A stretch of DNA of 5,885 nt from an uncultured Bacteroidota bacterium. GTDB taxonomy: Bacteria; Bacteroidota; Bacteroidia; Bacteroidales; SZUA-534. Under the pieces are notes generated by a model. That model did no database searches. It was not told the origin of the DNA and was given only the letters and a program-made list of their open reading frames with translations. Of this stretch, positions 1 to 5,885 are shown piece after piece. Position 1 is the first letter of the stretch; each line of letters opens with the position of its first letter. A program made the translations under genes and the position numbers. The stretch is taken from positions 1 through 5,885 of the forward strand of contig CALBPW010000096.1 in NCBI GenBank assembly GCA_937899145.1, read 5' to 3'.

Positions 1-546
1 CTTGTCAATCTTTTCTTCAGCTATGGCTTTTTCCATTCCGACGGTTACGTTTCCTTTTTCGCCATACGAGCCGTCGTCGGTCATAATTATTACTTCGTCT
101 GACCAGCGGCGCATCTGGTCTTCAAGAATGATAAGGTCTTTTGAGCGTGCTGCTAATATAGTAATCACGCGGTTTCCTGCCTTTTTCATTGCCTCAACAA
201 TAGGCAAAAGAGGAGCAACGCCTACGCCACCACCGCAAGCCAGCACTGTACCAAAGTTTTCAATTTCGGTAGCGCGCCCAAGAGGTCCGACAAGGTCGGT
301 TACATAGTCGCCAACGTTAAGGTCGGTAAGTTTGCACGACGAAACACCAACACGTTGCACAACCAAATCGATAGTGCCTTTTTCGATATTGGCGTCGCTA
401 ATGGTAAGCGGAATGCGCTCGCCTTTGTCGCCAATCTTAACTATCACAAAATTGCCCGCTTTGCGCGATTTAGCAATAAGCGGAGCTTCAATCTCGAGCC
501 TTACTACATTTTCTGAGAAGTGCTCTTTTGCAACAATCTTATTCAC
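1..546 (-). CDS. Sulfide dehydrogenase/NfnA/PyrK-like FAD- and NAD(P)-binding electron-transfer subunit (partial, C-terminus off the left edge)
   Basis: The visible 182 residues are the flavin and nucleotide domains of the ferredoxin-NADP reductase-like family that includes PyrK, SudB (sulfide dehydrogenase) and NfnA. Residues 1-95 form the FAD-binding barrel, with the FAD motif RIPLTIS at 44-50. The NAD(P)-binding fold follows, with glycine-rich CGGGVGVAP at 104-112, ARSKDLIILEDQM at 133-145 and TDDGSYG at 156-162; these last two resemble SudB/NfnA more than classical PyrK. Family members are about 280 residues and end in a cysteine cluster binding a 2Fe-2S centre; that part lies outside the window. 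Such proteins pass electrons between NAD(P)H and a partner, often a GltD-like subunit encoded next door, which would lie to the left. The chosen start is GTG at 546-544, because the protein from there begins MNKIV as in relatives. There is no ATG in this frame back to the stop at 606-604; a GTG nine codons upstream (573-571) is the alternative. The exact partner and substrate cannot be told from this fragment. Confidence 0.88.
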   Translation of the reverse strand, partial: MNKIVAKEHFSENVVRLEIEAPLIAKSRKAGNFVIVKIGDKGERIPLTISDANIEKGTIDLVVQRVGVSSCKLTDLNVGDYVTDLVGPLGRATEIENFGTVLACGGGVGVAPLLPIVEAMKKAGNRVITILAARSKDLIILEDQMRRWSDEVIIMTDDGSYGEKGNVTVGMEKAIAEEKIDK

Positions 547-575
547 GTAAATGTTCTTTTTGTTGATTATCACTT

Positions 576-593
576 GTCGGGGTTTAAACCGAC
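576..593 (-). promoter_or_regulatory. Inverted repeat in the leader of the flavoprotein gene
   Basis: GTCGG at 576-580 pairs with CCGAC at 589-593 around an 8-base loop rich in A and T. The inner GGTTTAAACC is also a perfect 10-bp palindrome, so the site could act as a DNA operator or as an RNA hairpin. It lies between the proposed promoter (617-649) and the GTG start, 29 bases upstream of that start, which places it in the untranslated leader. There is no T-run after it on the minus strand, so it is not an obvious intrinsic terminator. The structure is seen in the sequence; the regulatory role is inference. Confidence 0.4.
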
Positions 594-616
594 ATTTCCA
601 TATTCATAAAAACGGG

Positions 617-649
617 CAAATGTACCAAACAATTTCGATATGCGGCAAA
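617..649 (-). promoter_or_regulatory. Bacteroidetes-type promoter for the flavoprotein gene
   Basis: Read on the minus strand, TTTG (649-646) is followed after 21 bases by TACATTTG (624-617) and then C at 616. This is a full match to the Bacteroidetes primary sigma factor consensus (-33 TTTG, -7 TAnnTTTGY) at an acceptable spacing. Transcription would start near 612-609 and give a leader of about 65 bases before the GTG at 546. The leader would carry the inverted repeat at 576-593 and a seven-codon reading frame, MNMEMSV, at 607-584 in another frame. Confidence 0.55.
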
Positions 650-848
650 GTAATTGCCACCAAAGCAAACTATCTGTATAAAAAGACAAATGCAAAATAC
701 CATAGTTCAATGATATAAATGATATTAAGTGATTTTCGTAAAAATTTAAAAGACAACAGCCTCAAGGTTTCAAACTTAAAAGTTGACACATTCATAAATG
801 AAGGGGTTTAAGGAATATTTGAAATGTCATTTTTTTGGGCAACTGATA

Positions 849-878
849 TTGTATTTTCAATTAAAAAATCGAACTTTG
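849..878 (+). promoter_or_regulatory. Possible Bacteroidetes-type promoter for the M16 peptidase
   Basis: TTG at 849-851 is followed after 19 bases by GAACTTTG at 871-878. This matches the -7 consensus TAnnTTTG except for the first T, and the spacing fits. The implied transcription start, near 883-886, lies downstream of the ATG at 798 and about 27 bases before the ATG at 912, so it agrees with the later translation start. One mismatch in an AT-rich region makes this a moderate to weak call. Confidence 0.33.
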
Positions 879-911
879 AAAAAAAATACAAGCACCTCAA
901 ATGCAATAGCG

Positions 912-3836
912 ATGAATAATTTAAAATATGTATTTATTGTTTGCCTCGCGTGTTTTGCAAGTTGTGGCAACCGATATAAAACTTTGACAAAAACCGACAA
1001 GAATGGCTTTAGCTATCAGACGGTTACAAACGACCCATACAATTTACGCATCTACACGCTCGACAATGGGCTGAAAGTGTACCTCGCTGTAAATGCCAAC
1101 GAGCCACGCATTCAAACCTACATTCCCATAAAAGCGGGTTCATCTTACGACCCTGCCGATAACACTGGCCTTGCTCATTACCTTGAACATCTGATGTTTA
1201 AGGGGTCAAGTAGGTTGGGGACAATTGATTGGGAAGCCGAAAAACCTATTATTGACTCAATTGAAAAATTGTACGAGCAGCATAAACTTGAACCCACCGC
1301 AGCCGGCAAAAAATCGATTTACAAAATCATTGACAATCTGTCGAATATAGCTGCACAATATGCCGTACCAAACGAGTACGACAAACTAATGGCAAGCATT
1401 GGCGCAACTAATGTTAACGCCTACACATCGCACGAAGAGACTGTATATGAATGCGATATACCATCAAACGAACTTGAACGTTGGCTGCAAATTGAATCGG
1501 AACGGCTGTTTGATATGCAAATGCGCCTCTTCCATACTGAGTTAGAAACTGTATATGAAGAATTTAACAAAAAACAAGATGAAGATTCCTATATGGCTTA
1601 CTTGGCTCTGCTTGCAAAATTATACCCAACGCACCCCTACGGACAACAAACCGTAATTGGCAAAGCCGAACACTTGAAAAATCCATCGATGACGAACATA
1701 AAAAGCTACTATCACAATTATTATGTACCAAACAATATGGCAATCTGCCTATCGGGCGATTTGAATTTTGACGAAACTATTTGCTTGATAAACAAATATT
1801 TTGGCGAAAAACGTGGAGCAAAAGTAATTGCTCCAAAAATGCCGATTGAGCAACCGTTTACAGCCAACACCGACACCACAATTGTTGGACCTCAAGCCGA
1901 AATGCTGATAATTGGCTACCGATTTGATGGCGCGGGCTCAACCGACGAGAAATTTATTAACATCATCAGCTACATGCTACAAAACGACCGCGCCGGACTT
2001 ATCGACATCGACTTGTTACAAAAACAAAAAATACTGGCAGCCGAAGTTGACTTAAATGCACAAAAAGATTATTCTGAGTTAACGATTTTTGCGACACCCA
2101 AACAAGGTCAACCGCTTGAAGATGTGCGCGATATATTACTTGCTGAGATTGAAAAAGTAAAAAATGGCGATTTTGAGGATTGGCTTGTCGAAGCATGTAT
2201 TAACAATTTGAATTTGAACGAAATAGAAAATCGCACAAACCGGATTTCAACATCTCAAACATTTGTAACAAATTTTATAAAAAATATCAGATGGGAAAAT
2301 TATTTACAAGACATTGATTCGGTATCGCAAATAAAAAAGGCTGATATTGTGGAATTTGCGAAACGCAAATTTAATTATTGCGCTACTGTTTACAAAAAAA
2401 TAGGGACTGACACAAACGCCGTAAAAGTTGAAAAACCACAAATTACTCCTCTTCCTCCTCAATGCGATACTCTATCAGCTTTCGCTCAAAAAATTTCACA
2501 TGCCGAAAGTGCTGAAAATGAGCCTCATTACATCGATTTTACCAGTGCCGTTTCAACTCAAAAAATATATGACAGCATAGAACTGAACTATATTGAAAAT
2601 ACGCAAACTCCACTTTTTGAACTGAATTACATATTTGAGTTTGGCTACGACAACAGCAAACTTATATCGCTGGCAAACAACTATTTGCCACTTATCGGCA
2701 CAAATCACTACACCGCCGGGCAATTACAAAAAGAATTTTTTCGCTTGGGTTTAAAATTCGATGTTACAACAAATGCACAACGTTGCATAATAAAAATTTC
2801 GGGATTAGAAGAAAACGCTGAAAAGGGTATTGGACTGCTTGAACACGTGCTAAATAACGCGCAAGCCGATACTGCCATATATGCCGATTACGTAGCACAA
2901 ATTATCAGCAATCGCTACGCTTCAAAAAAAGAACCCGGCAACATCTTAAAAAATGCCATGCTCAATTACGTTAAGTATGGCGAAAAATCGAGTTTTACAA
3001 ATATTCTATCGGCCGAGGAACTTAAAAACATCTCGCCCGACACTCTCACAAATATTGTTCATGGTATTGAAAACTACCCACATAGCATTTTTTACTATGG
3101 GCAAAAATCGGAAAACGAAGTCGCACAAATGCTGAAAAGACATCACCCAAAACCGACAGAATATAAAACGGTAAAAGCAGCTGCTTACTACGCTGAAAAA
3201 GAGTTAAAAGACGAAGTGTATTTTGTTGATTTTGATATTGTCCAGGCGATGGTAATGATAGTGTCGAAAGGCGAAAAATTCACACCCGGACAAATTCCAA
3301 TGAACACATTCTTTAACGAATATTATAGCGGGAATATGTCGTCAATTGTTTTTCAGGACATTCGCGAATTGAAAGGATTGGCATATACCGCAAAAACGCA
3401 TATATCAACGCCTTTGCACAAAAACGAATCGTTTTACAACATTGCATTTGTAGGCACACAATTCGACAAAATGCAAACCGCCACCGACGAAATGCTTTAC
3501 CTGCTCAACAACGCTCAATGGTCGGAAATGCTGTTTAAATCGTCGAAAAACGCAATAAAAAAGCAAATTGCGACATCGCGCATAATTGGTGCTGATATTT
3601 ACAGAACCGCACTAAAAAACAACGATTTAGGAATAAATTTCGATACCCGGCAATCGATTTTTGAAAAAGTCCAAACTCTAACTCAAGACGAGTTTACAAA
3701 TTACTTCAACAAAAATATCAGCAACAAGCCAAAAACAATTCTGATTCTCGGCAATAAAAATTTGATTGATTTTAACGCTCTAAAAAAATACGGAAAAGTA
3801 CACCAGCTTACGCTTGAACAAGTATTTGGCTATTGA
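912..3836 (+). CDS. M16 family (pitrilysin/insulinase-type) zinc metallopeptidase, lipoprotein
   Basis: The product has 974 residues and is a full-length, two-half M16 peptidase, a clam-shaped zinc enzyme that degrades peptides, here probably in the periplasm. Residues 1-18 are a lipoprotein signal ending in FASC, with Cys18 the lipidated residue; no acidic surface-export signal follows it. The N-terminal half carries the inverted zinc motif HYLEH at 89-93 (zinc ligands His89 and His93, catalytic Glu92). Glu217 is the third ligand, and Glu210, seven residues earlier, matches the second conserved Glu of pitrilysin. The C-terminal half has no zinc motif but keeps RELKGLAY at 818-825; Arg818 and Tyr825 have the spacing of the substrate-binding Arg/Tyr pair of insulin-degrading enzyme. 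The ending LEQVFGY resembles Bacteroidetes relatives as I remember them. The start at 912 was chosen over ATG 798 because it puts the signal peptide at the N-terminus. No ribosome binding site is visible. All catalytic residues are present, so it should be active; its substrate is unknown. Confidence 0.93.
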   Translation: MNNLKYVFIVCLACFASCGNRYKTLTKTDKNGFSYQTVTNDPYNLRIYTLDNGLKVYLAVNANEPRIQTYIPIKAGSSYDPADNTGLAHYLEHLMFKGSSRLGTIDWEAEKPIIDSIEKLYEQHKLEPTAAGKKSIYKIIDNLSNIAAQYAVPNEYDKLMASIGATNVNAYTSHEETVYECDIPSNELERWLQIESERLFDMQMRLFHTELETVYEEFNKKQDEDSYMAYLALLAKLYPTHPYGQQTVIGKAEHLKNPSMTNIKSYYHNYYVPNNMAICLSGDLNFDETICLINKYFGEKRGAKVIAPKMPIEQPFTANTDTTIVGPQAEMLIIGYRFDGAGSTDEKFINIISYMLQNDRAGLIDIDLLQKQKILAAEVDLNAQKDYSELTIFATPKQGQPLEDVRDILLAEIEKVKNGDFEDWLVEACINNLNLNEIENRTNRISTSQTFVTNFIKNIRWENYLQDIDSVSQIKKADIVEFAKRKFNYCATVYKKIGTDTNAVKVEKPQITPLPPQCDTLSAFAQKISHAESAENEPHYIDFTSAVSTQKIYDSIELNYIENTQTPLFELNYIFEFGYDNSKLISLANNYLPLIGTNHYTAGQLQKEFFRLGLKFDVTTNAQRCIIKISGLEENAEKGIGLLEHVLNNAQADTAIYADYVAQIISNRYASKKEPGNILKNAMLNYVKYGEKSSFTNILSAEELKNISPDTLTNIVHGIENYPHSIFYYGQKSENEVAQMLKRHHPKPTEYKTVKAAAYYAEKELKDEVYFVDFDIVQAMVMIVSKGEKFTPGQIPMNTFFNEYYSGNMSSIVFQDIRELKGLAYTAKTHISTPLHKNESFYNIAFVGTQFDKMQTATDEMLYLLNNAQWSEMLFKSSKNAIKKQIATSRIIGADIYRTALKNNDLGINFDTRQSIFEKVQTLTQDEFTNYFNKNISNKPKTILILGNKNLIDFNALKKYGKVHQLTLEQVFGY

Positions 3837-4600
3837 ATAATAATTGGTTGCGATGGTTGAAAATCGTTGGCAAACGCAACCTCTTTAAACCAAAAAATCC
3901 GCTCATTGCCATCAGTTGTTTTAATATGCAGCCTTCCGTTTGGCTCAACGCTAATGATAGTGCCGTCAAAAACAGCACCATCGGGCGTTCGGAAACTATA
4001 CACTCCATCGTTGCGGTATAGATTCGCAAAATAGGCCGTGTTTATTTGTCCGTCCCAACCGTTTTGCAGCACTTGATACCACACTTCTATCTGATTAAGA
4101 AGATTTTGTAATTCAGCTTGCAAATCAAATTTGCAACCAAAAATATTAAACATCGAAATTGGATTTGGCGCATTGCTTATAAATGCCTCTTGATTGACAT
4201 TCAGGCCAATACCAACTATCGAATAGACAATTCTATCGCCCATAAACTGATTTTCAATTAGCACACCACAAATTTTCTTATCATGGTAATAAATGTCGTT
4301 AGGCCATTTTATCTTAAACCCATCTTCTTTCGATTTTAAATAATCAATAATCGCTAACGATATTATCTTCGAAATCAAGAACATACTATCGGCTTTCAGA
4401 AAATCGGGGCGCAAAAGCAAACTCATATTTATGTTTTGTCCGGGCTGGCTTTCCCAAAATGCGCCCATCTGTCCGCGCCCGTTTGTTTGTGCCACAGCCA
4501 CAACAATATAACCCTCTGGCAAAGACTTCTTATCGGCCAATGTTCTCAAAAGGTCGTTTGTCGATTGCGTCTCGCTAACCCTATCAATATTGAAAATCAT
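3830..4600 (-). CDS. birA: Biotin--[acetyl-CoA-carboxylase] ligase, short form without DNA-binding domain
   Basis: This 256-residue cytoplasmic enzyme makes biotinyl-AMP from biotin and ATP and attaches biotin to a lysine of the carboxyl-carrier protein of biotin-dependent carboxylases. Visible motifs are SETQSTN at 9-15, the biotin/AMP loop GRGQMGAFWES at 41-51 (GRGRxGRxW in E. coli), KWPNDIYY at 98-105, KKICGVLIE at 108-116 and GIGLNVN at 129-135. The small C-terminal SH3-like domain (about 205-250) follows. The catalytic domain begins at residue 1, so the N-terminal helix-turn-helix of bifunctional BirA repressors is absent; it is therefore a ligase only and should not repress biotin genes. 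The ATG at 4600-4598 gives the normal N-terminus of short-form ligases. The TAG stop overlaps the convergent peptidase gene by 7 bp. It lies 57 bases downstream of the response regulator on the same strand and could be co-transcribed with it; no separate promoter is evident. Confidence 0.93.
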   Translation of the reverse strand: MIFNIDRVSETQSTNDLLRTLADKKSLPEGYIVVAVAQTNGRGQMGAFWESQPGQNINMSLLLRPDFLKADSMFLISKIISLAIIDYLKSKEDGFKIKWPNDIYYHDKKICGVLIENQFMGDRIVYSIVGIGLNVNQEAFISNAPNPISMFNIFGCKFDLQAELQNLLNQIEVWYQVLQNGWDGQINTAYFANLYRNDGVYSFRTPDGAVFDGTIISVEPNGRLHIKTTDGNERIFWFKEVAFANDFQPSQPIIIQ

Positions 4601-4610
4601 AGTTTTGGTG

Positions 4611-4659
4611 TAATGTGTAAAGAGTAATGTGTAACTCCTAAATCCTAATTTATAATCTT
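4611..4659. repeat. Degenerate 7-bp periodic repeat filling the response regulator-birA spacer
   Basis: On the plus strand seven consecutive heptads from 4611 to 4659 all begin with TAA: TAATGTG, TAAAGAG, TAATGTG, TAACTCC, TAAATCC, TAATTTA, TAATCTT. On the gene strand this reads as NNNNTTA units. Two heptads (TAATGTG at 4611 and 4625) are identical and lie within an 11-bp direct repeat, GTAATGTGTAA, at 4610-4620 and 4624-4634. One more TAA unit follows at 4666, out of register by one base. The array occupies nearly the whole intergenic gap and includes two of the three bases of the regulator's TAA stop. Its role is unknown. Confidence 0.7.
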
Positions 4660-5311
4660 AAATGCTAATCAGCTTATTTTTTATCGCGTACATTATCAAA
4701 TTGGCCGTGTTTTTTGAATTTGTTTTACTTAGTAAGTTAGCGCGATGCTTGTCAACTGTGCGTTTGCTAATAAACAATGTATCAGCAATCTCCTGATTTG
4801 AAAGGCCTTTACAAATCTCTCCCAGCACTTGCAGTTCGCGTTTCGACAAAGTTTCCGATTCCTCCGGCACTTCTTTACTTTGGCGCATATTTTTAATCAC
4901 ATTGTACAACAGTTCCTGCGAGAAATAACTATTGCCCGCCATCACTTGCGCAATCGCCTCTTTTACATCGTTTATTTCAGAATTTTTAAGCAGGAAACCC
5001 TTTACGCCAGCACTTATCATTTTGTAATAATAATCCTCTTCACCAAACATCGATAGCGCAATAATCTTGATATTCGGAATCCGCTCCACAGCCAATCGTG
5101 TAGTCTCAATGCCGTCCATATTAGGCATACTGATGTCCATCAAAACAATATCGGGCGGTGCGTCCACACTTAATTGCGATAGGAAAATACTGCCATCAGA
5201 CGCTTCCATTGCAACCTCAATGTTAGGCTCGTTGTTGAGCAATAGTTTAAGTCCGTTGCGGAAAAGCACATGGTCGTCAACAAGTGCCACTTTTATATTA
5301 TCAGATTTCAT
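4658..5311 (-). CDS. NarL/FixJ family response regulator (receiver + LuxR-type HTH)
   Basis: This is a 217-residue DNA-binding response regulator of standard family length. The receiver domain spans about residues 6-122. It has the acidic pair Asp12-Asp13, the phosphate-accepting Asp59 in LMDISMPNMDG, the switch residue Ser87 and the conserved Lys109. A linker follows, then a LuxR/GerE helix-turn-helix at about 152-215: LSKRELQVLGEICKGLSNQEIA and then ISKRTVDKHRANLLSK, where TVDKHR is the typical recognition-helix pattern. All key residues are intact. It starts six bases after the stop of the histidine kinase, so the two are almost certainly co-transcribed and partners: the kinase phosphorylates Asp59, and the regulator dimerises and controls transcription. 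The target genes cannot be deduced here. birA follows on the same strand. Confidence 0.94.
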   Translation of the reverse strand: MKSDNIKVALVDDHVLFRNGLKLLLNNEPNIEVAMEASDGSIFLSQLSVDAPPDIVLMDISMPNMDGIETTRLAVERIPNIKIIALSMFGEEDYYYKMISAGVKGFLLKNSEINDVKEAIAQVMAGNSYFSQELLYNVIKNMRQSKEVPEESETLSKRELQVLGEICKGLSNQEIADTLFISKRTVDKHRANLLSKTNSKNTANLIMYAIKNKLISI

Positions 5312-5317
5312 TGTAAA

Positions 5318-5885
5318 TCAAACTTTTACTTTAACAATAGCATGTACTCCATCGCCCTGTGCGCTATTCAAAACAAAAACACCATTTACCGAATTTATGC
5401 GTGATGCGATGTTCGACAATCCCATTCCTGCTGTTGATTGATGCTGTTCTTGGTCAAAACCTTTGCCGTTGTCGTCATATTTTATAACAATTGTGCGCTG
5501 AATTTTTTGCAAACTGATGTCGATTTTTGTGGCTTCGGCATGTTTTATCGTGTTGTTAATCAACTCACAAGTAGCCCGATAAAGCACAACTTCGATATTT
5601 GAATCAAAACGGTCAGTGTCAGTTAGTTTTGTATCAAAGTTTATCTCAATTGATTTTGATTGGCTGACACGGAAAGCAAAATTGCGCACCGCACTGGCAA
5701 GCCCAAAGTTGCTGAGTACGTGCGGACTAAGGTTGTTCGAAATTTCTTTAATACTTTCAATAGCCTCGTTGATAACTGTATTCGCATTTTCAAGCACGGC
5801 TTGCGCTTGTTCGTCGCCTTTAAATTGCGACAATGCCGAAATTGACATTCGAGCAGTTGAAAGCAATGGACCAAGTCCATCGTGC
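5318..5885 (-). CDS. NarL-type sensor histidine kinase, HisKA_3 and HATPase domains (partial, N-terminus off the right edge)
   Basis: The visible 188 residues are the C-terminal catalytic part of a HisKA_3 (NarX/DegS/LiaS-like) sensor kinase. The first full codon, at 5884-5882, encodes the His of HDGLGP, the H-box, so this His should be the phosphorylation site. The dimerisation helices follow (about 7-55, including ISNNLSPHVL). The ATP-binding domain then shows the N-box ELINNTIKHA at 107-116, the G1 box DDNGKGFD at 137-144 and the G2 box GMGLSNIASRI at 153-163. The TGA stop lies six bases before the response regulator's ATG. No start codon is present: a TTG at 5866-5864 falls inside the H-box helix and is not the start. 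The sensor domain, any membrane segments and the signal sensed are outside the window. Confidence 0.93.
   Translation of the reverse strand, partial: HDGLGPLLSTARMSISALSQFKGDEQAQAVLENANTVINEAIESIKEISNNLSPHVLSNFGLASAVRNFAFRVSQSKSIEINFDTKLTDTDRFDSNIEVVLYRATCELINNTIKHAEATKIDISLQKIQRTIVIKYDDNGKGFDQEQHQSTAGMGLSNIASRINSVNGVFVLNSAQGDGVHAIVKVKV

Larger units (their letters stand above)
547..911. other. Divergent intergenic region
   Basis: These 365 bases separate the minus-strand flavoprotein gene from the plus-strand M16 peptidase gene. Besides the two promoter candidates and the leader hairpin listed separately, it holds a direct repeat of AATGATAT (709-716 and 718-725, period 9) and a short palindrome, AACTT-AA-AAGTT, at 773-784. 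No convincing coding region or RNA gene was seen. An open frame runs from an ATG at 798 into the peptidase gene, but its first 38 codons look non-coding: they carry no signal-peptide pattern and lie ahead of a proper lipoprotein signal. Confidence 0.6.

Noticed and set aside
2..550. Two plus-strand open frames (2-307 and 332-550)
   Set aside because: They are shadows of the flavoprotein gene on the minus strand, whose FAD and NAD(P) motifs are clear. Their own translations resemble no protein family I recognise.
584..607. Seven-codon leader frame MNMEMSV before the flavoprotein gene as an attenuation peptide
   Set aside because: It has no run of a regulatory amino acid and no paired terminator/antiterminator structures; short ATG frames are common by chance. 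It is mentioned only as part of the leader.
709..725. AATGATAT direct repeat as a regulator-binding site
   Set aside because: There are only two 8-bp AT-rich copies, and the distance to either promoter candidate is not informative.
770..786. Imperfect palindrome around AACTTAAAAGTT as a terminator or operator
   Set aside because: It has weak A/T pairing with a 2-base loop and no gene ends nearby. It could be chance in an AT-rich spacer.
4829..5441. Plus-strand open frames of 75 and 124 codons over the response regulator and kinase
   Set aside because: They lie opposite strongly conserved receiver and ATPase motifs and have no recognisable domains or start context.
5864..5866. TTG as the start of a short 182-residue kinase-like protein
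   Set aside because: Codons just upstream encode HDGLGP, the phosphorylation box, in the same frame up to the window edge. The true start is outside.
1..5885. Defence island, prophage, transposon or other novel multi-gene system
   Set aside because: All five genes belong to well-known families with intact key residues where visible. There are no transposase, integrase, terminal inverted repeat, CRISPR or tRNA signals.

Overview
The window looks like chromosomal DNA from a member of the Bacteroidetes, probably the Bacteroidales or a near relative. It is AT-rich by eye and its starts lack Shine-Dalgarno sequences. Two promoter candidates resemble the Bacteroidetes consensus (-33 TTTG / -7 TAnnTTTG). 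The large M16 peptidase is a lipoprotein of a subtype I know from that phylum. The phylum call is inferred from these traits; no rRNA or marker gene is present to confirm it.

Layout: (1) 1-546, minus: N-terminal two thirds of a PyrK/SudB/NfnA-type FAD/NAD(P)-binding electron-transfer subunit, cut by the left edge. (2) 547-911: a 365-base divergent intergenic region with a good consensus promoter and a leader hairpin for the flavoprotein, and a weaker promoter for the gene to the right. (3) 912-3836, plus: a full-length, two-half M16 zinc peptidase lipoprotein of 974 residues. (4) 3830-4600, minus: a short, stand-alone biotin-protein ligase (BirA without a DNA-binding domain), whose stop overlaps the peptidase stop tail to tail. 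(5) 4601-4660: a spacer made almost entirely of a degenerate 7-bp periodic repeat. (6) 4658-5311, minus: a NarL/FixJ-type response regulator. (7) 5318-5885, minus: the catalytic C-terminal part of its histidine kinase, cut by the right edge at the phospho-accepting histidine.

How the genes relate: the kinase and regulator are separated by six bases and form one signalling pair, with the kinase upstream. birA follows on the same strand after 57 bases and could be read from the same transcript, although nothing links its function to the pair. The peptidase and the flavoprotein are divergent and probably independent housekeeping or envelope functions.

No mobile element, CRISPR array, RNA gene or defence module was seen. 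The gene content is ordinary. The most unusual signal is the heptad-periodic spacer between the response regulator and birA; next are the promoter and hairpin arrangement before the flavoprotein and the choice of start for the peptidase.
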